A stretch of 64,000 nt of DNA from the NCBI GenBank assembly GCA_947493945.1, contig CANLSR010000003.1, positions 417,514 through 481,513 on the forward strand. The letters are read 5' to 3'. This document shows positions 46,687 through 55,652 of this stretch, one piece after another. The first letter of the stretch is position 1. The number at the start of each line of letters is the position of its first letter. The translations under genes were made by a program, and so were the position numbers. The notes beneath the pieces were generated by a model, which was not told the origin of the DNA, ran no database searches, and saw only the letters and a program-made list of their open reading frames with translations. The DNA comes from an uncultured bacterium. GTDB taxonomy: Bacteria > Bacteroidota > Rhodothermia > Rhodothermales > Rubricoccaceae.

Positions 46687-47664
46687 CTAGTTCATTTCGC
46701 CGTAGCGCTCGACGTCCATCCCGAAGCGCAGGCCGCGTTCGTCGAGGACGTCGACCAGCTCCAGGAGCGACTTGCGGCCGAAGTTGCGGAACTTGAGCAT
46801 CTCGCTCTCATCCCGGCGCACGAGGTCGCCGATGGTCTTGATCGAGGCGGCGCGGAGGCAGTTCTGGGCGCGGACCGAGAGGTCGAGGTCGTCGACCGAC
46901 TGGCCGAGGATGGCGCGGACGCGCTGGACCTCGGCGTCGACCTCGGTCTCCTCGGCGTCCTCGCCGGTCGAGGCGTCCACCTCGACGAACAGGCCGATGT
47001 GGTCGCGCAGGATGGCGGCGGCCCGCGTCAGCGCGTCCTCGGCCGTCACCGAGCCGTCGGTCTCGACCTCCAGCGTCAGCCGCTCGTAGTCGATCCGGTC
47101 GCCCACGCGCGTCGGCGTGACGTTGTAGCGGACGTTGAGGATCGGCGTGAAGATCGAGTCGATGGCGACGACGCCGATCGGGTCGTCGGCGCGCTTGTTC
47201 TCGTCCGACCCGACGTAGCCGCGGCCCTGCTCGACGCGGAGGTCGATGCGGACGTCGGCGTCCTCCGCCAGCGTGGCGATGTGGTGGTCGGGGTTCAAGA
47301 CCTCGAAGTCGGCCGTGTTGTCGGCGATGTCCTTGGCCGTCCAATCGCCGCCGCCCTCCAGGTGGATCGAGACCGAGCCCTCCTCCTCCTCGTCGGCCCG
47401 GAACCGGACGCCCTTGAGGTTGAGGATGATGTCGGTGACGTCCTCGGTGACGCCGGGGATCGTCGAGAACTCGTGCTGGACGCCGTCGACCCGGAGCGCC
47501 GTGATGGCGGTGCCGGAGAGCGACGAGAGCAGGACGCGCCGGAACGCGTTGCCGATGGTGACGCCGTAGCCGCGCTCGAGCGGCTGGACGACGAAGCGCC
47601 CGTACGTCTCGTTCATCTCCTCGACCGTGACGCCGTCGGGCATCTGGAGCTGGAACTGTGCCAT
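46687..47664 (-). CDS. rpoA: DNA-directed RNA polymerase alpha subunit
   Basis: The protein is 325 residues. The N-terminal domain, which dimerises and nucleates polymerase assembly, shows RFVVQPLERGYGVTIGNAFRRVLLSSLSGTAI, VTDIILNLKGVRF and FTPILNVRYNVTPTRVGDRIDYERLTLEVETDGSVT. The C-terminal domain (about 245-325), which contacts upstream promoter DNA and activators, has SVDDLDLSVRAQNCLRAASIKTIGDLV and RNFGRKSLLELVDVLDERGL. It lies between rpsD and rplQ in the standard alpha-operon order. Confidence 0.98.
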   Translation of the reverse strand: MAQFQLQMPDGVTVEEMNETYGRFVVQPLERGYGVTIGNAFRRVLLSSLSGTAITALRVDGVQHEFSTIPGVTEDVTDIILNLKGVRFRADEEEEGSVSIHLEGGGDWTAKDIADNTADFEVLNPDHHIATLAEDADVRIDLRVEQGRGYVGSDENKRADDPIGVVAIDSIFTPILNVRYNVTPTRVGDRIDYERLTLEVETDGSVTAEDALTRAAAILRDHIGLFVEVDASTGEDAEETEVDAEVQRVRAILGQSVDDLDLSVRAQNCLRAASIKTIGDLVRRDESEMLKFRNFGRKSLLELVDVLDERGLRFGMDVERYGEMN

Positions 47665-47726
47665 AATGAGGCTTTTTTGCTAGTTGAACAGATCGCGCGG
47701 CCCCCGCCCGAGGCCGCGCAGGGCGA

Positions 47727-48329
47727 TTACTTGCTGTAGAGCTCGACGATGAGCTGCTCCCGGATGTTCTCCGGGATGTCGTCGCGCTGGGGGTAGTCGA
47801 GGAACTTGCCCTTGAGCCCGTCGCGGTCGACTTCGAGGTGGTTGAAGTTGCGCCGGTTGACGGTCATCGCGTCCTGGACCGACGTCAGGTTCTTCGACTT
47901 GGGGCGGACCTCGATCATGTCGCCGGGCCGCAGCGTGTGGCTCGGGATGCCCGAGACGCGGTCGTTGACCATCACGTGGCCGTGCGTGACCAGCTGGCGG
48001 GCCTGGCGGCGCGTGCGGGCGAAGCCCAGCCGGTAGACCACGTTGTCGAGGCGCGACTCCAACAGCTGGAGCAGGTTCTCGCCGGTGACGCCCTTGCGAC
48101 GGGCGGCCTTCTCGAACACGTTCCTAAACTGCTTCTCGAGCAGGCCGTAGGTGTACTTCGCCTTCTGCTTCTCCTTAAGCTGGACGGAGTACTCGCTCTC
48201 CTTGCGGCGGCGGGCGTTGCCGTGCTGGCCGGGGCCGTAGGGCTTGCGCTCGAGCGCCTTGGAGGGTCCGAAAATGGGCTCGCCGAATCGGCGGGCGACC
48301 TTCTGCTTGGGTCCGCGGTAACGGGCCAT
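47727..48329 (-). CDS. rpsD: 30S ribosomal protein uS4
   Basis: The protein is 200 residues, starting MARYRGPKQKVARRFGEPIFG. The zinc-binding cysteines of some uS4 proteins are absent. The S4 RNA-binding domain is clear: LESRLDNVVYRLGFARTRRQARQLVTHGHVMVND. uS4 initiates 30S assembly by binding 16S rRNA, and in many bacteria represses its own operon. The C-terminus VELYSK is canonical. Confidence 0.98.
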   Translation of the reverse strand: MARYRGPKQKVARRFGEPIFGPSKALERKPYGPGQHGNARRRKESEYSVQLKEKQKAKYTYGLLEKQFRNVFEKAARRKGVTGENLLQLLESRLDNVVYRLGFARTRRQARQLVTHGHVMVNDRVSGIPSHTLRPGDMIEVRPKSKNLTSVQDAMTVNRRNFNHLEVDRDGLKGKFLDYPQRDDIPENIREQLIVELYSK

Positions 48330-48481
48330 GTCGTTGGTGGTATCTCGTGAGTCGATCCGCCGGTGGCTACGGGCGGATCAGGGAACTACGTGCGGTCCGC
48401 CCCCGAGCACCGCCAGCGGGCGGGTCGGGACGGGCGCAGCCGGGCTTATGTGCCTAGCGCTGCGCGCCTCGGAGGGATCGG

Positions 48482-48525
48482 GGGTCAGGAATCAGGAGTG
48501 AGCAGAGACTGCTGATTCCTGATCC
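48482..48525. repeat. Foldback repeat in the rpsK-rpsD spacer
   Basis: GGGTCAGGAATCAG (48482-48495) and CTGATTCCTGATCC (48512-48525) are complementary at 13 of 14 positions. Further CCTGATC copies continue to 48538. The spacer is 214 bases, unusually long for this cluster, and also carries a CCGCCAGC copy near 48412. Confidence 0.75.
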
Positions 48526-48543
48526 CTCGTCCCTGATCACTCG

Positions 48544-48963
48544 TCAGACGCGGCGACGCTTGGGCGGCCGGCAGCCGTTGTGGGGGATCGGGGTCGTGTC
48601 GCGGATGGAGAGGACCTCCAGGCCGGACAGGGCCAGCGCGCGGACGGCGCCCTCGCGGCCCGAGCCCGGCCCCTTGACGTAGACGTCGACGCGGCGGAGA
48701 CCGAGGTCGTAGGCCTCCTTGGCCGCCTCCGTGCCGGCGACCTGCGCCGCGTACGGGGTGTTCTTCCGCGACCCGCGGAAGCCCATCTTGCCCGACGAGC
48801 TCCACGAGATCGTGTTGCCGTAGGCGTCGGTGATGGTGATCAGGATGTTGTTGAACGACGCCTTGATGTAGGCGTTGCCGTTCGACTCGACCTGGACTTT
48901 CTTGCGGCGGACGCGGGGGGCGCCTCCACGGGCGCCGCCGCGGGCGGCTTGCTGCTTGGCCAT
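48544..48963 (-). CDS. rpsK: 30S ribosomal protein uS11
   Basis: The protein is 139 residues. A basic N-terminus ([20 protein letters not shown]) precedes the conserved body: [64 protein letters not shown] and the ending [18 protein letters not shown]. uS11 lies on the 30S platform near the mRNA exit. Confidence 0.98.
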   Translation of the reverse strand: MAKQQAARGGARGGAPRVRRKKVQVESNGNAYIKASFNNILITITDAYGNTISWSSSGKMGFRGSRKNTPYAAQVAGTEAAKEAYDLGLRRVDVYVKGPGSGREGAVRALALSGLEVLSIRDTTPIPHNGCRPPKRRRV

Positions 48964-49148
48964 GATGCTGTGCGTGTGAGCCGAGGCTCGTGAGGTAAAA
49001 GGCCTGGGAGAACGGGTCCCCGTGGGGCCGGCGGTGCGGGCGCGTCAGGGGTGGCCGCCAGCGCGCCGTAGTCGGCGCGGGACTGGCAGTGCCTGCGTGC
49101 GCGCGCTCTCGCGCTGTGCGACTGGCGGGGCGCCGTGCCCCGGCCGGC

Positions 49149-49529
49149 CTATTTGCGCGGTGCCTTCTTCTTGCCCGCGACGGTCCGCTTGCGGCCCTTG
49201 CGGGTGCGCGCGTTCGTCTTGGTCCGCTGGCCGCGGACCGGCAGGCTCTTGCGGTGCCGGAGCCCGCGGTAGCAGCCGATGTCCATCAGCCGCTTGATGT
49301 TGAGCTGGGTCTCCGTGCGGAGCGCGCCCTCGACGACGTAGTTGTCTTCGATGAGCGTGCGGATGCGGCGGGTCTCGTCCTCCGACCAGTTGTCCGGGTG
49401 CGTGTCGGCGTCCATGCCGGCCCGGTCCAGGATCTCAGCGGCGCGGTTGTCGCCGATCCCGAAGATCGAGGTCAGCGCGATCACGCCACGCTTGCGGCCG
49501 GGGACGTCAACTCCTGCGATTCGAGGCAT
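49149..49529 (-). CDS. rpsM: 30S ribosomal protein uS13
   Basis: The protein is 126 residues: [26 protein letters not shown] at the start, then [35 protein letters not shown] and a basic tail ending KKKAPRK. uS13 contacts the P-site tRNA and the 50S subunit. It is placed between rpmJ and rpsK as usual. Confidence 0.98.
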   Translation of the reverse strand: MPRIAGVDVPGRKRGVIALTSIFGIGDNRAAEILDRAGMDADTHPDNWSEDETRRIRTLIEDNYVVEGALRTETQLNIKRLMDIGCYRGLRHRKSLPVRGQRTKTNARTRKGRKRTVAGKKKAPRK

Positions 49530-49550
49530 AGTGTTGGTAGCTGTCAGCTG

Positions 49551-49612
49551 TCAGCCGTCAGCGGTCAGGGCGGCGCGTCGGAGCCAGCTCGACGCTGACC
49601 GCTGAACGCTGG
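49551..49612. repeat. Foldback repeat in the rpmJ-rpsM spacer
   Basis: TCAGCCGTCAGCGGTCAG (49551-49568) pairs with 49595-49612 at 15 of 18 positions. It is preceded by further CTGTCAG units, giving the tract a tandem as well as a palindromic character. Confidence 0.7.
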
Positions 49613-49619
49613 CCGCTCC

Positions 49620-49736
49620 TCACCCCTGGCGCTGCTTGTGCTTGGGGTTCTTCTTGTTGATGATGTAGATGCGGCCTTTGCGGCGGACGATCTTGTCGTC
49701 GGCCGACCGCTTCTTGACGCTGGCGCGGACCTTCAT
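49620..49736 (-). CDS. rpmJ: 50S ribosomal protein bL36, cysteine-free
   Basis: The protein is 38 residues: [20 protein letters not shown], then [18 protein letters not shown]. Length, ends and position are those of bL36. The zinc ligands Cys11, Cys14 and Cys27 are replaced by Ser, Asp and Asn, so this is the zinc-independent form. It lies between infA and rpsM. Confidence 0.96.
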   Translation of the reverse strand: MKVRASVKKRSADDKIVRRKGRIYIINKKNPKHKQRQG

Positions 49737-49901
49737 GGTCGTCGGGATCTGGGGGGAGGGGACGGCGCGAAATGGCCGGCCTGGAAGAACGCCCCAAAAC
49801 GGGCGCTCCGCGTCGCAGGCGGCGTGAAAAGCCCGACCAGTCACGGTGAGCCCCGCCGGCTGGCGGGACCGCCCCACCAGCGGGTCGCGCCGGCCGAGAC
49901 G

Positions 49902-50120
49902 CTACTTGTAGCGATACACGATCCGGCCTTTGGTCAGGTCGTAAGGCGACATCTCGACCGTCACCCGGTCGCCTGGGAGGATGCGGATGTAGAACTTCCG
50001 CATCTTGCCCGAGAGCAGCCCGAGGATCTCGTGGCCGTTCTCCAGCTCCACGCGGAACTGGGCGTTGGGGAGGGCTTCGGTGACTTTGCCGTCTTGTCGG
50101 ATCGCGGGCTGCTTCGCCAT
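49902..50120 (-). CDS. infA: Translation initiation factor IF-1
   Basis: The protein is 72 residues, a single OB-fold: [64 protein letters not shown] (given here as the recognisable family pattern by its segments GHEILG, ILPGDRV and [10 protein letters not shown]). IF-1 binds the A site during initiation. The N-terminus [11 protein letters not shown] is slightly longer than usual. It follows map after 36 bases. Confidence 0.97.
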   Translation of the reverse strand: MAKQPAIRQDGKVTEALPNAQFRVELENGHEILGLLSGKMRKFYIRILPGDRVTVEMSPYDLTKGRIVYRYK

Positions 50121-50156
50121 AGAGGAGCGCGGAGGCGCTGGGGGTGAGGGGGGTCT

Positions 50157-50999
50157 TTAGCCGGAGGCGGCCGGAGAGGCCAGTGGTTCGCCGCGCGCCT
50201 CCGCCAGTGCGGCTTCGATCAGGGCGTAGGAGGACAGGATCTCCGCCCTCCCCTTTTCAACGAGCACCATGTGCTCAAAGTGCGCCGACGGCGCGCCGTC
50301 CGCCGTGCGGACCGTCCACCCGTCGGGGTCGACGGTCACGTCGCCGGTGCCGCCGTTGACCATCGGCTCGATGCAGATCGTCAGCCCGGCCTTGAGCTTT
50401 TTGCCGACGCCGCGCCGCCCCAGGTTGGGTACGTTGGGCGGCTCGTGCAACCGGCGCCCGACGCCGTGGCCCACCAGGTCGCGGACGACCCCGTAGCCCC
50501 GGCCCTCGCAAAAGGACTGAACGGCGTGGCCGATGTCGCCGACGCGCTTGCCGGCCACGGCCTGCTCGATGCCGAGGTACAGCGACTGGCGGGTCGTGTC
50601 GAGGAGCCGCTGGGCCGCCTCCGAGACCTCGCCCACGGGGAACGTGTAGGCAAAGTCGCCGAAGTAGCCCTCCAGCTCGACGCCGCAGTCCACGGACACC
50701 ACGTCGCCTTCCTGGAGCTCGTAGGCGCTCGGGAAACCGTGGACCACCACGTCGTTGACCGAGATGCACAGGCTGCCCGGGAACGGGTCCGTGTCGCCGC
50801 CCATCTGGTAGCCCTTGAACGCCGGCCGCCCGCCCGCGTCGCGGATCACCGCCTCCGCCGCCCGGTCCAGTTCGATCGTCGCCGTGCCCGGCCGCACCAG
50901 CGCCGCCGCCGCGGCCAGCGCGCGCTCGACGACGCCGGCGGCCTTGCGGAGACCGGCGACGTCGGCGCTGTTCTTGAGCGAGATCCGTCCCGTTGCCAT
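50157..50999 (-). CDS. map: Methionine aminopeptidase, type I
   Basis: The protein is 280 residues from MATGRISLKNSADVAGLRKA. Metal ligands are visible in VVSVDCGVELEGYFGDFAYTF (two Asp), DLVGHGVGRRLHEPPNVPN (His), LTICIEPMV (Glu) and FEHMVLVEKG (Glu region). It removes the initiator methionine after deformylation; def lies elsewhere in this window. The secY-map-infA order without adk is characteristic of Bacteroidota-like genomes. Confidence 0.97.
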   Translation of the reverse strand: MATGRISLKNSADVAGLRKAAGVVERALAAAAALVRPGTATIELDRAAEAVIRDAGGRPAFKGYQMGGDTDPFPGSLCISVNDVVVHGFPSAYELQEGDVVSVDCGVELEGYFGDFAYTFPVGEVSEAAQRLLDTTRQSLYLGIEQAVAGKRVGDIGHAVQSFCEGRGYGVVRDLVGHGVGRRLHEPPNVPNLGRRGVGKKLKAGLTICIEPMVNGGTGDVTVDPDGWTVRTADGAPSAHFEHMVLVEKGRAEILSSYALIEAALAEARGEPLASPAASG

Positions 51000-51041
51000 T
51001 AGAGCGCCCTCGGGGTCGGGTGCGCCGCCCGCAGACGTGCC

Positions 51042-51058
51042 CCGCCAGCGGCTGGCGG
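51042..51058. repeat. Perfect CCGCCAGC-G-GCTGGCGG palindrome
   Basis: Both orientations of the GCTGGCGG octamer meet around a single G in the secY-map spacer. This is the cleanest member of the palindrome family in the window. Confidence 0.8.
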
Positions 51059-51102
51059 CGTCGCTCTGGGCTGGAGAGCCTGGGTCTCTCGGTGGGCCAT
51101 CG

Positions 51103-52440
51103 CTAGCGCCTCCGGCCGCGCACGCGGCCCGTCTTCATGAACCCGTCGTAGTGGCGCATCAGCAGGTGGCTCTCGACCTGCTGCAGCGTGTCCAGCGTCA
51201 CCCCGACCAGGATCAGCAGGCTCGTGCCGCCGAAGAACTGGGCAAAGCCCTGTTGCACGCCCAGCTGCGCCGCGAACGCGGGCAGGATGGCGACTGCGCC
51301 GATGAACAGCGCGCCCGGCAGCGTGATCCGCGTCAGGATGGTGTCGATAAACTCGCTCGTCTGGCGGCCCGGCCGGACGCCCGGGATAAAGCCGCCCTGG
51401 CGCTTCATCGTGTCGGCCATCTCCTGCGGGTTCACCGCGATGGCGGTATAGAAGTAGGTAAAGAAGACGCAGATGACGAAGAAGATCGCCGAGTACCAGA
51501 ACCCGAAGATGTCGCCCGTCGCCGTGCCTACGGTCGTCCAGAACGCGCTGTCCTGGAAGAACGAAGCGATGGTGCTCGGAATGAACATGATCGACTGGGC
51601 AAAGATGATCGGCATGACGCCGGCCGCGTTGACCCGGAGCGGGAGGTACTGCGTGGTCCCGCCCATCTGCTTCCGCCCGACGACGCGCTTGGCGTACTGG
51701 ACCGGGATCCGACGTGTGCCCTGGGTCACGTAGACCACGCCGGCCGTGACCAGGAACAGCGCCGCGATCTCGATCAGGAAGATGAAGATGTTGGTGTCGG
51801 CCCGGCCGATGCCGCCCACCTGGGGGAACTCGTTCAAGAGCGCCTGCGGCAGGAAGGCGATGATCCCGATCATGATGATGAGCGAGATGCCGTTGCCGAT
51901 CCCCTTCTCCGTGATCCGCTCGCCCAGCCACATCACGAACACGGTGCCCGCCGTCAGGCAGATCACGCAGACCACGGTAAAGGCCCACGACGGGATGACG
52001 ATGGCGCCGCCCGACGTCGCCTGGAGGTTGATCGCGTAGCCGATGGACTGGAGCGCCGTGATGGCGATGGTGCCGTAGCGCGTCCACTGGGTGATCTTGC
52101 GTCGCCCGTCCTCACCCTCTCGCTGGAGCTTCTGGATCGGCGCCCAGACGGCGCCCAAGAGCTGGATGATGATCGACGCCGTGATGTACGGCATGATGCC
52201 CAGCGCGAACACGCCCGCTCGGAAGAACGCGCCCCCCACGAACAGGTCGAACAGCCCGAACAGGCCGCCCTGGTTCGGGTTGGCGTTGGCGAGCTCCTGG
52301 AGCGCGATCGCGTCGACGCCCGGCAGGGTCACGTAGGACCCCAAGCGGTAGACGATCAGCAGGCCGAGCGTATAGAGGATCCGCTGGCGAAGCTCGTGGA
52401 TCTTCCAGATGTTGCGGACGGATTCGACGACGGAGGCCAT
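51103..52440 (-). CDS. secY: Preprotein translocase subunit SecY
   Basis: The protein is 445 residues with about ten membrane helices. Typical segments are RILYTLGLLIVYRLGSYVTLPGVD, FALGIMPYITASIIIQLL, KLQREGEDGRRKITQWTRYGTI, MWLGERITEKGIGNGISLII, LRVNAAGVMPIIFAQSIMFIP, FFTYFYTAIAVNP and RQGGFIPGVRPGRQTSEFID. SecY is the channel of the Sec translocon in the inner membrane. It lies between rplO and map, and ends in a short basic tail RVRGRRR. Confidence 0.98.
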   Translation of the reverse strand: MASVVESVRNIWKIHELRQRILYTLGLLIVYRLGSYVTLPGVDAIALQELANANPNQGGLFGLFDLFVGGAFFRAGVFALGIMPYITASIIIQLLGAVWAPIQKLQREGEDGRRKITQWTRYGTIAITALQSIGYAINLQATSGGAIVIPSWAFTVVCVICLTAGTVFVMWLGERITEKGIGNGISLIIMIGIIAFLPQALLNEFPQVGGIGRADTNIFIFLIEIAALFLVTAGVVYVTQGTRRIPVQYAKRVVGRKQMGGTTQYLPLRVNAAGVMPIIFAQSIMFIPSTIASFFQDSAFWTTVGTATGDIFGFWYSAIFFVICVFFTYFYTAIAVNPQEMADTMKRQGGFIPGVRPGRQTSEFIDTILTRITLPGALFIGAVAILPAFAAQLGVQQGFAQFFGGTSLLILVGVTLDTLQQVESHLLMRHYDGFMKTGRVRGRRR

Positions 52441-52502
52441 TCGGGTAGGGGATCAGGGTGCGGGACGGGCGGACGCGGGGCGCAGCCCCGCTCTCCAGGT
52501 CC

Positions 52503-52967
52503 CTAGGCCTCGACGACGGTGGCGGTGCCGCCGGCCGCCTCGATCTTCTCGCGCGCCGACTTCGAAAAGGCGTGAGCGTGGACGTCGAGCTTCGTGGTGA
52601 AGTCGCCGTCGCCCAGGATCTTGTAGCGGCCGTTCTTGCCGCTCATGCCCAGCGTGCCCATGACCTCGGGCGACAGCGTCGCCCCGGACTCGACGCGGCC
52701 GTCCTCGACCAGCGCCGCCAGCCGGCTCAGGTTGATCGGGTCGTAGGCCTTCCGGTTCCGGTTCTTGAACCCGAACTTCGGGACCCGGCGCTGGAGCGGC
52801 ATCTGACCGCCCTCGAACCAGGTGGGGAGGCTGCCGCCGGAGCGCGACTTCTGACCCTTGTGGCCCTTGGTGGACGTGTGCCCGCCGTGGCCGGAGCCCT
52901 GGCCGCGGCCGACGCGCTTTTTGGAGTGGGTCGAGCCCTTGGCGGGCGTGAGCTTGCTGAGATCCAT
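52503..52967 (-). CDS. rplO: 50S ribosomal protein uL15
   Basis: The protein is 154 residues from [31 protein letters not shown]-like sequence ([26 protein letters not shown]), continuing with [17 protein letters not shown] and [13 protein letters not shown]. uL15 is a late assembly protein of the 50S subunit. The ATG is chosen at the family start; in-frame sequence upstream of it is spacer. Confidence 0.97.
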   Translation of the reverse strand: [154 protein letters not shown]

Positions 52968-53229
52968 CGGGGTGGGGGCTAGAGACGCCGGCGTGTGCCG
53001 ACTCGCGGGGCGCTGGCGGGGCCGGTGAGGCGAGCCAACGGGGCGCCGTGGCGGCGCGCTCGAAAAGATAGACCGGCCAAGCACGGAGCCGGGCCGGTCA
53101 AGAGACAGGAATCGGTGAACCCGTTACGAGGAGAGCGAGGCCCAGGGGCGGCTGGTCGCCGGCCCGACCGTCGTCCGTCTCCTGTCGCACCCGTCTTTGG
53201 GGCAACGCAGGAAGCCGTCGGCGGCGTGC
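52968..53229. other. Long rplO-rpmD spacer
   Basis: The longest gap of the ribosomal cluster (262 bases). It holds GCTGGCGG near 53010, an eight-bp inverted repeat GACCGGCC/GGCCGGTC near 53071-53099 with an AAAGATA tract before it, and a later TCTCCTGTC tract that partly complements AGACAGGA. No small gene is evident. Confidence 0.5.
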
Positions 53230-53409
53230 CTAGGCGTCCTCGACCGAGACCAGGTGGCTCACCTTCGAGACCATCCCGCGGATCTGGGGCGTGGCCTCGA
53301 CCTCGACGGTCTTGCCGATCTTGCGCAGGCCCAACGCCTCCATCGTCCGCTTCTGGTCGCCGGGGCGGCGGATGACGCTCTTGGTCTGGGTAATCTTGAT
53401 CTTGGACAT
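53230..53409 (-). CDS. rpmD: 50S ribosomal protein uL30
   Basis: The protein is 59 residues: MSKIKITQTKSVIRRPGDQK, then TMEALGLRKIGKTVEVEATP and a C-terminus VSKVSHLVSVEDA. The KSVIRRPGDQKRT and LGLRKIGKTVE motifs are diagnostic. The gene is easily missed because of its size but stands in its normal place between rpsE and rplO. Confidence 0.97.
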   Translation of the reverse strand: MSKIKITQTKSVIRRPGDQKRTMEALGLRKIGKTVEVEATPQIRGMVSKVSHLVSVEDA

Positions 53410-53472
53410 CGTTCGGTTCGTGCTGCGGTGGCGCGGAGTGTCCCGCCGGCGACGGCCGCCAGCGGGAGCGGG

Positions 53473-54045
53473 CTAGCCTTCGAAGACTTGCTTGATGGTG
53501 ATCCCCCGGCGCGCGGCGACCTCGCCGGCGTCCTGGAGCTGGCCCAGCGCGTCCATCGTCGCCGAGACCTGGTTGTGCGGGTTCGACGAGCCCTGGCTCT
53601 TGGAGAGCACGTTGCGGATGCCGGCACACTCGAGCACCGCCCGGACGCCGCCGCCCGCGATCACGCCGGTACCGTCTGAGGCCGGCTTCAGGAGCACCGT
53701 GCCCGCGTCGTGCCGCCCGCGGACGGCGTGCGGGATCGAGCCGGTCCCCGTCACCGGGACGGCGACCAGGTTCTTCTTGGCGTCCTCGGTCCCCTTCGAG
53801 ATCGCGTCGGCGACCTCGTTGGCTTTGCCGAGGCCCTGCCCGACCTTGCCGTTCCCGTCGCCGACCACGACGACGGCGTTGAACGAGAAACGACGCCCGC
53901 CCTTGACGACCTTCGCCACGCGGTTGATCGACACCAGGCGCTCGATCAGGTTCGACTGGTTGGCGGCGTTGTCGCGGCCGTCGTTGCGGCGGCCTCGGCC
54001 CCCACCACGTCCGCCCTGGCCTCCTCGGTTTTGCTGCTGTGCCAT
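53473..54045 (-). CDS. rpsE: 30S ribosomal protein uS5
   Basis: The protein is 190 residues. After a Gly/Arg/Asn-rich N-terminus ([19 protein letters not shown]) comes the double-stranded-RNA-binding-like and S5 C domain: [68 protein letters not shown] and [18 protein letters not shown]. uS5 contributes to decoding accuracy. The RG-rich start is longer than in E. coli. Confidence 0.98.
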   Translation of the reverse strand: MAQQQNRGGQGGRGGGRGRRNDGRDNAANQSNLIERLVSINRVAKVVKGGRRFSFNAVVVVGDGNGKVGQGLGKANEVADAISKGTEDAKKNLVAVPVTGTGSIPHAVRGRHDAGTVLLKPASDGTGVIAGGGVRAVLECAGIRNVLSKSQGSSNPHNQVSATMDALGQLQDAGEVAARRGITIKQVFEG

Positions 54046-54058
54046 TGTACTGTGTGTG

Positions 54059-54412
54059 TTAGAGCGTCAGGCCGCCCTCCCGGGCGCCGTCGGCGAGGGC
54101 CTTGACGTTGCCGTGGTAGCGGTAGCCGCCACGGTCGAAGACGGCGCGGTCTACGCCGGCCTCCTTGGCCCGCTCGGCCACGCGCTGGCCGACCGCCTTT
54201 GAGGCCTCGACGCCCGAGCCGGACTGGCCCGACTCGCGCGTGCTCGCCGCGGCGAGCGTGGTGCCCGACGCGTCGTCGATCACCTGGGCGTAGATGTGCT
54301 TATTGGAGCGGAAGACGCTCAGGCGCGGCCGCTGGGGCGTGCCGGAGACTTTGGCCCGGATGCGGCGCCGGATGCGGGCGCGCTGGGTGACTTTCTTGGC
54401 GGTCTTGGCCAT
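54059..54412 (-). CDS. rplR: 50S ribosomal protein uL18
   Basis: The protein is 117 residues: [79 protein letters not shown]. uL18 binds 5S rRNA in the central protuberance. It is 13 bases upstream of rpsE. Confidence 0.98.
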   Translation of the reverse strand: MAKTAKKVTQRARIRRRIRAKVSGTPQRPRLSVFRSNKHIYAQVIDDASGTTLAAASTRESGQSGSGVEASKAVGQRVAERAKEAGVDRAVFDRGGYRYHGNVKALADGAREGGLTL

Positions 54413-54477
54413 CGTAGAGTGCGCTGGGGGCCGACGGGTTGGCCGTCCGGCCGCGCGAAAAGAGGAGAGTGGAGGAC

Positions 54478-54519
54478 CCGCTGGCGGCGGGCGTGCCCGA
54501 GAGCCGCCGACGCCAGCGG
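54478..54519. repeat. CCGCTGGCG ... CGCCAGCGG inverted repeat in the rplF-rplR spacer
   Basis: Perfect nine-base arms at 54478-54486 and 54511-54519 flank a 24-base loop. Member of the GCTGGCGG family. Confidence 0.65.
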
Positions 54520-54529
54520 GGCGGGCCGG

Positions 54530-55096
54530 CTAGCGGGCCGCCGTCTTGCCGGCCTTGCGGCGGACGAACTCGTCGGTGTAGCGGACGCCCTTGCCCTTGT
54601 AGGGCTCCGGCGGGCGGAGGGCGCGGATCTTGGCCGCCACCTGCCCCACCATTTGCTTGTCGATGCCCGAGATCTTGATCGTCGGGTTCTGGCCGCGGAC
54701 CGTCGTCGCCTCGATCTCGATCCCCTCCGGCGGGACAAAGTAGATCGGGTGCGAGAAGCCCAGGGCCAGCTCGAGCACGTTGAGCCCGGACATCTGGCGT
54801 GCCTCGGCACGGTAGCCGACGCCGATCACCTCCAGATTCTTGGTGTACCCCTCGGAGACACCCTGGATCATGTTGGCGATCAGCGACCGGGTCAGGCCGT
54901 GCGCCTCGCGGTGCCGCTTCTGGTCGGTCGGGCGCGAGACGACGTACTCGCCGTCCTGCTCCTCGACCGCCAGGTCAGGATTCATCTGGAGGTCCAGGGT
55001 GCCCTTCGGGCCCTTGACGGTCACACGGTTTTTCCCTGAGACGTCGAGCGTGACACCGTCGACGGTCGGGATGGGCTGCTTTCCAATACGGGACAT
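54530..55096 (-). CDS. rplF: 50S ribosomal protein uL6
   Basis: The protein is 188 residues with the two S6-like folds: MSRIGKQPIPTVDGVTLDVSG, NRVTVKGPKGTL, ANMIQGVSEGYTKNLEVIGVGYRAEA and the C-terminal IKISGIDKQMVGQVAAKIRALRPPEPYKGKGVRYTDEFVRRKAGK. uL6 lies near the factor-binding site of the 50S subunit. Confidence 0.98.
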   Translation of the reverse strand: MSRIGKQPIPTVDGVTLDVSGKNRVTVKGPKGTLDLQMNPDLAVEEQDGEYVVSRPTDQKRHREAHGLTRSLIANMIQGVSEGYTKNLEVIGVGYRAEARQMSGLNVLELALGFSHPIYFVPPEGIEIEATTVRGQNPTIKISGIDKQMVGQVAAKIRALRPPEPYKGKGVRYTDEFVRRKAGKTAAR

Positions 55097-55126
55097 AGCG
55101 GTCTGGGTCTGAGGCTCGCGCCGGGT

Positions 55127-55528
55127 TTAGCTGACGGTGGCGAGCACCTCGCCGCCGATGCCGGCGCGGCGGGCCTCCTTGTCCGTCATGACGCCCCGGC
55201 TGGTGGACAGGATCGCGATGCCGAGCCCGTTCATGACGCGCGGCAGGTTGCCGGCGCCCACGTAGCGGCGCAGGCCCGGCTTCGAGATGCGCTTGATGTC
55301 CTGGATCACCGGCTTGCCGCCCCGGAGGTACTTCAGGTAGACCCGGATCAGGCCCTGCTTGGTGTCCTCGACGTTGACGTAGTCGGCCACATAGCCCTTG
55401 TCGACCAGGATCTGGGTGATGGCCCGCTTGAGGTTGGAGGCCGGCACGTCCACGTACGGGTGGCGGGCCTTCTGGGCGTTGCGGATCCGGGTCAGGTAGT
55501 CCGCGACGGGGTCGCTGAGTGCGCTCAT
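55127..55528 (-). CDS. rpsH: 30S ribosomal protein uS8
   Basis: The protein is 133 residues: DPVADYLTRIRNAQKARHPYVDVPASNLKRAITQILVDKGYV, then RISKPGLRRYVGAGNLPRVMNGLGIAILSTSRGVMTDKEAR and ending GGEVLATVS. uS8 binds the central domain of 16S rRNA and represses the spc operon in E. coli. Confidence 0.98.
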   Translation of the reverse strand: MSALSDPVADYLTRIRNAQKARHPYVDVPASNLKRAITQILVDKGYVADYVNVEDTKQGLIRVYLKYLRGGKPVIQDIKRISKPGLRRYVGAGNLPRVMNGLGIAILSTSRGVMTDKEARRAGIGGEVLATVS

Positions 55529-55602
55529 TGAGTTCGTCGGCTAGTTCGGGCCGCCAGTCTGGGCGGGGCCGCTTGGCCGCTAGAGGGTGGGGTTGTGAGT
55601 TC

Positions 55603-55652
55603 TGGGCTCCGGGTTCTGAGTTCCGTCCGGCTAACTCAGGACCCGGGGCTCG
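55603..55652. repeat. Foldback repeat in the rpsN-rpsH spacer
   Basis: Arms at 55603-55622 and 55633-55652 are complementary at 16 of 20 positions with a 10-base loop, built from GGGTTCTGAGTT-like words similar to the rpoA-rplQ element. Confidence 0.7.
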
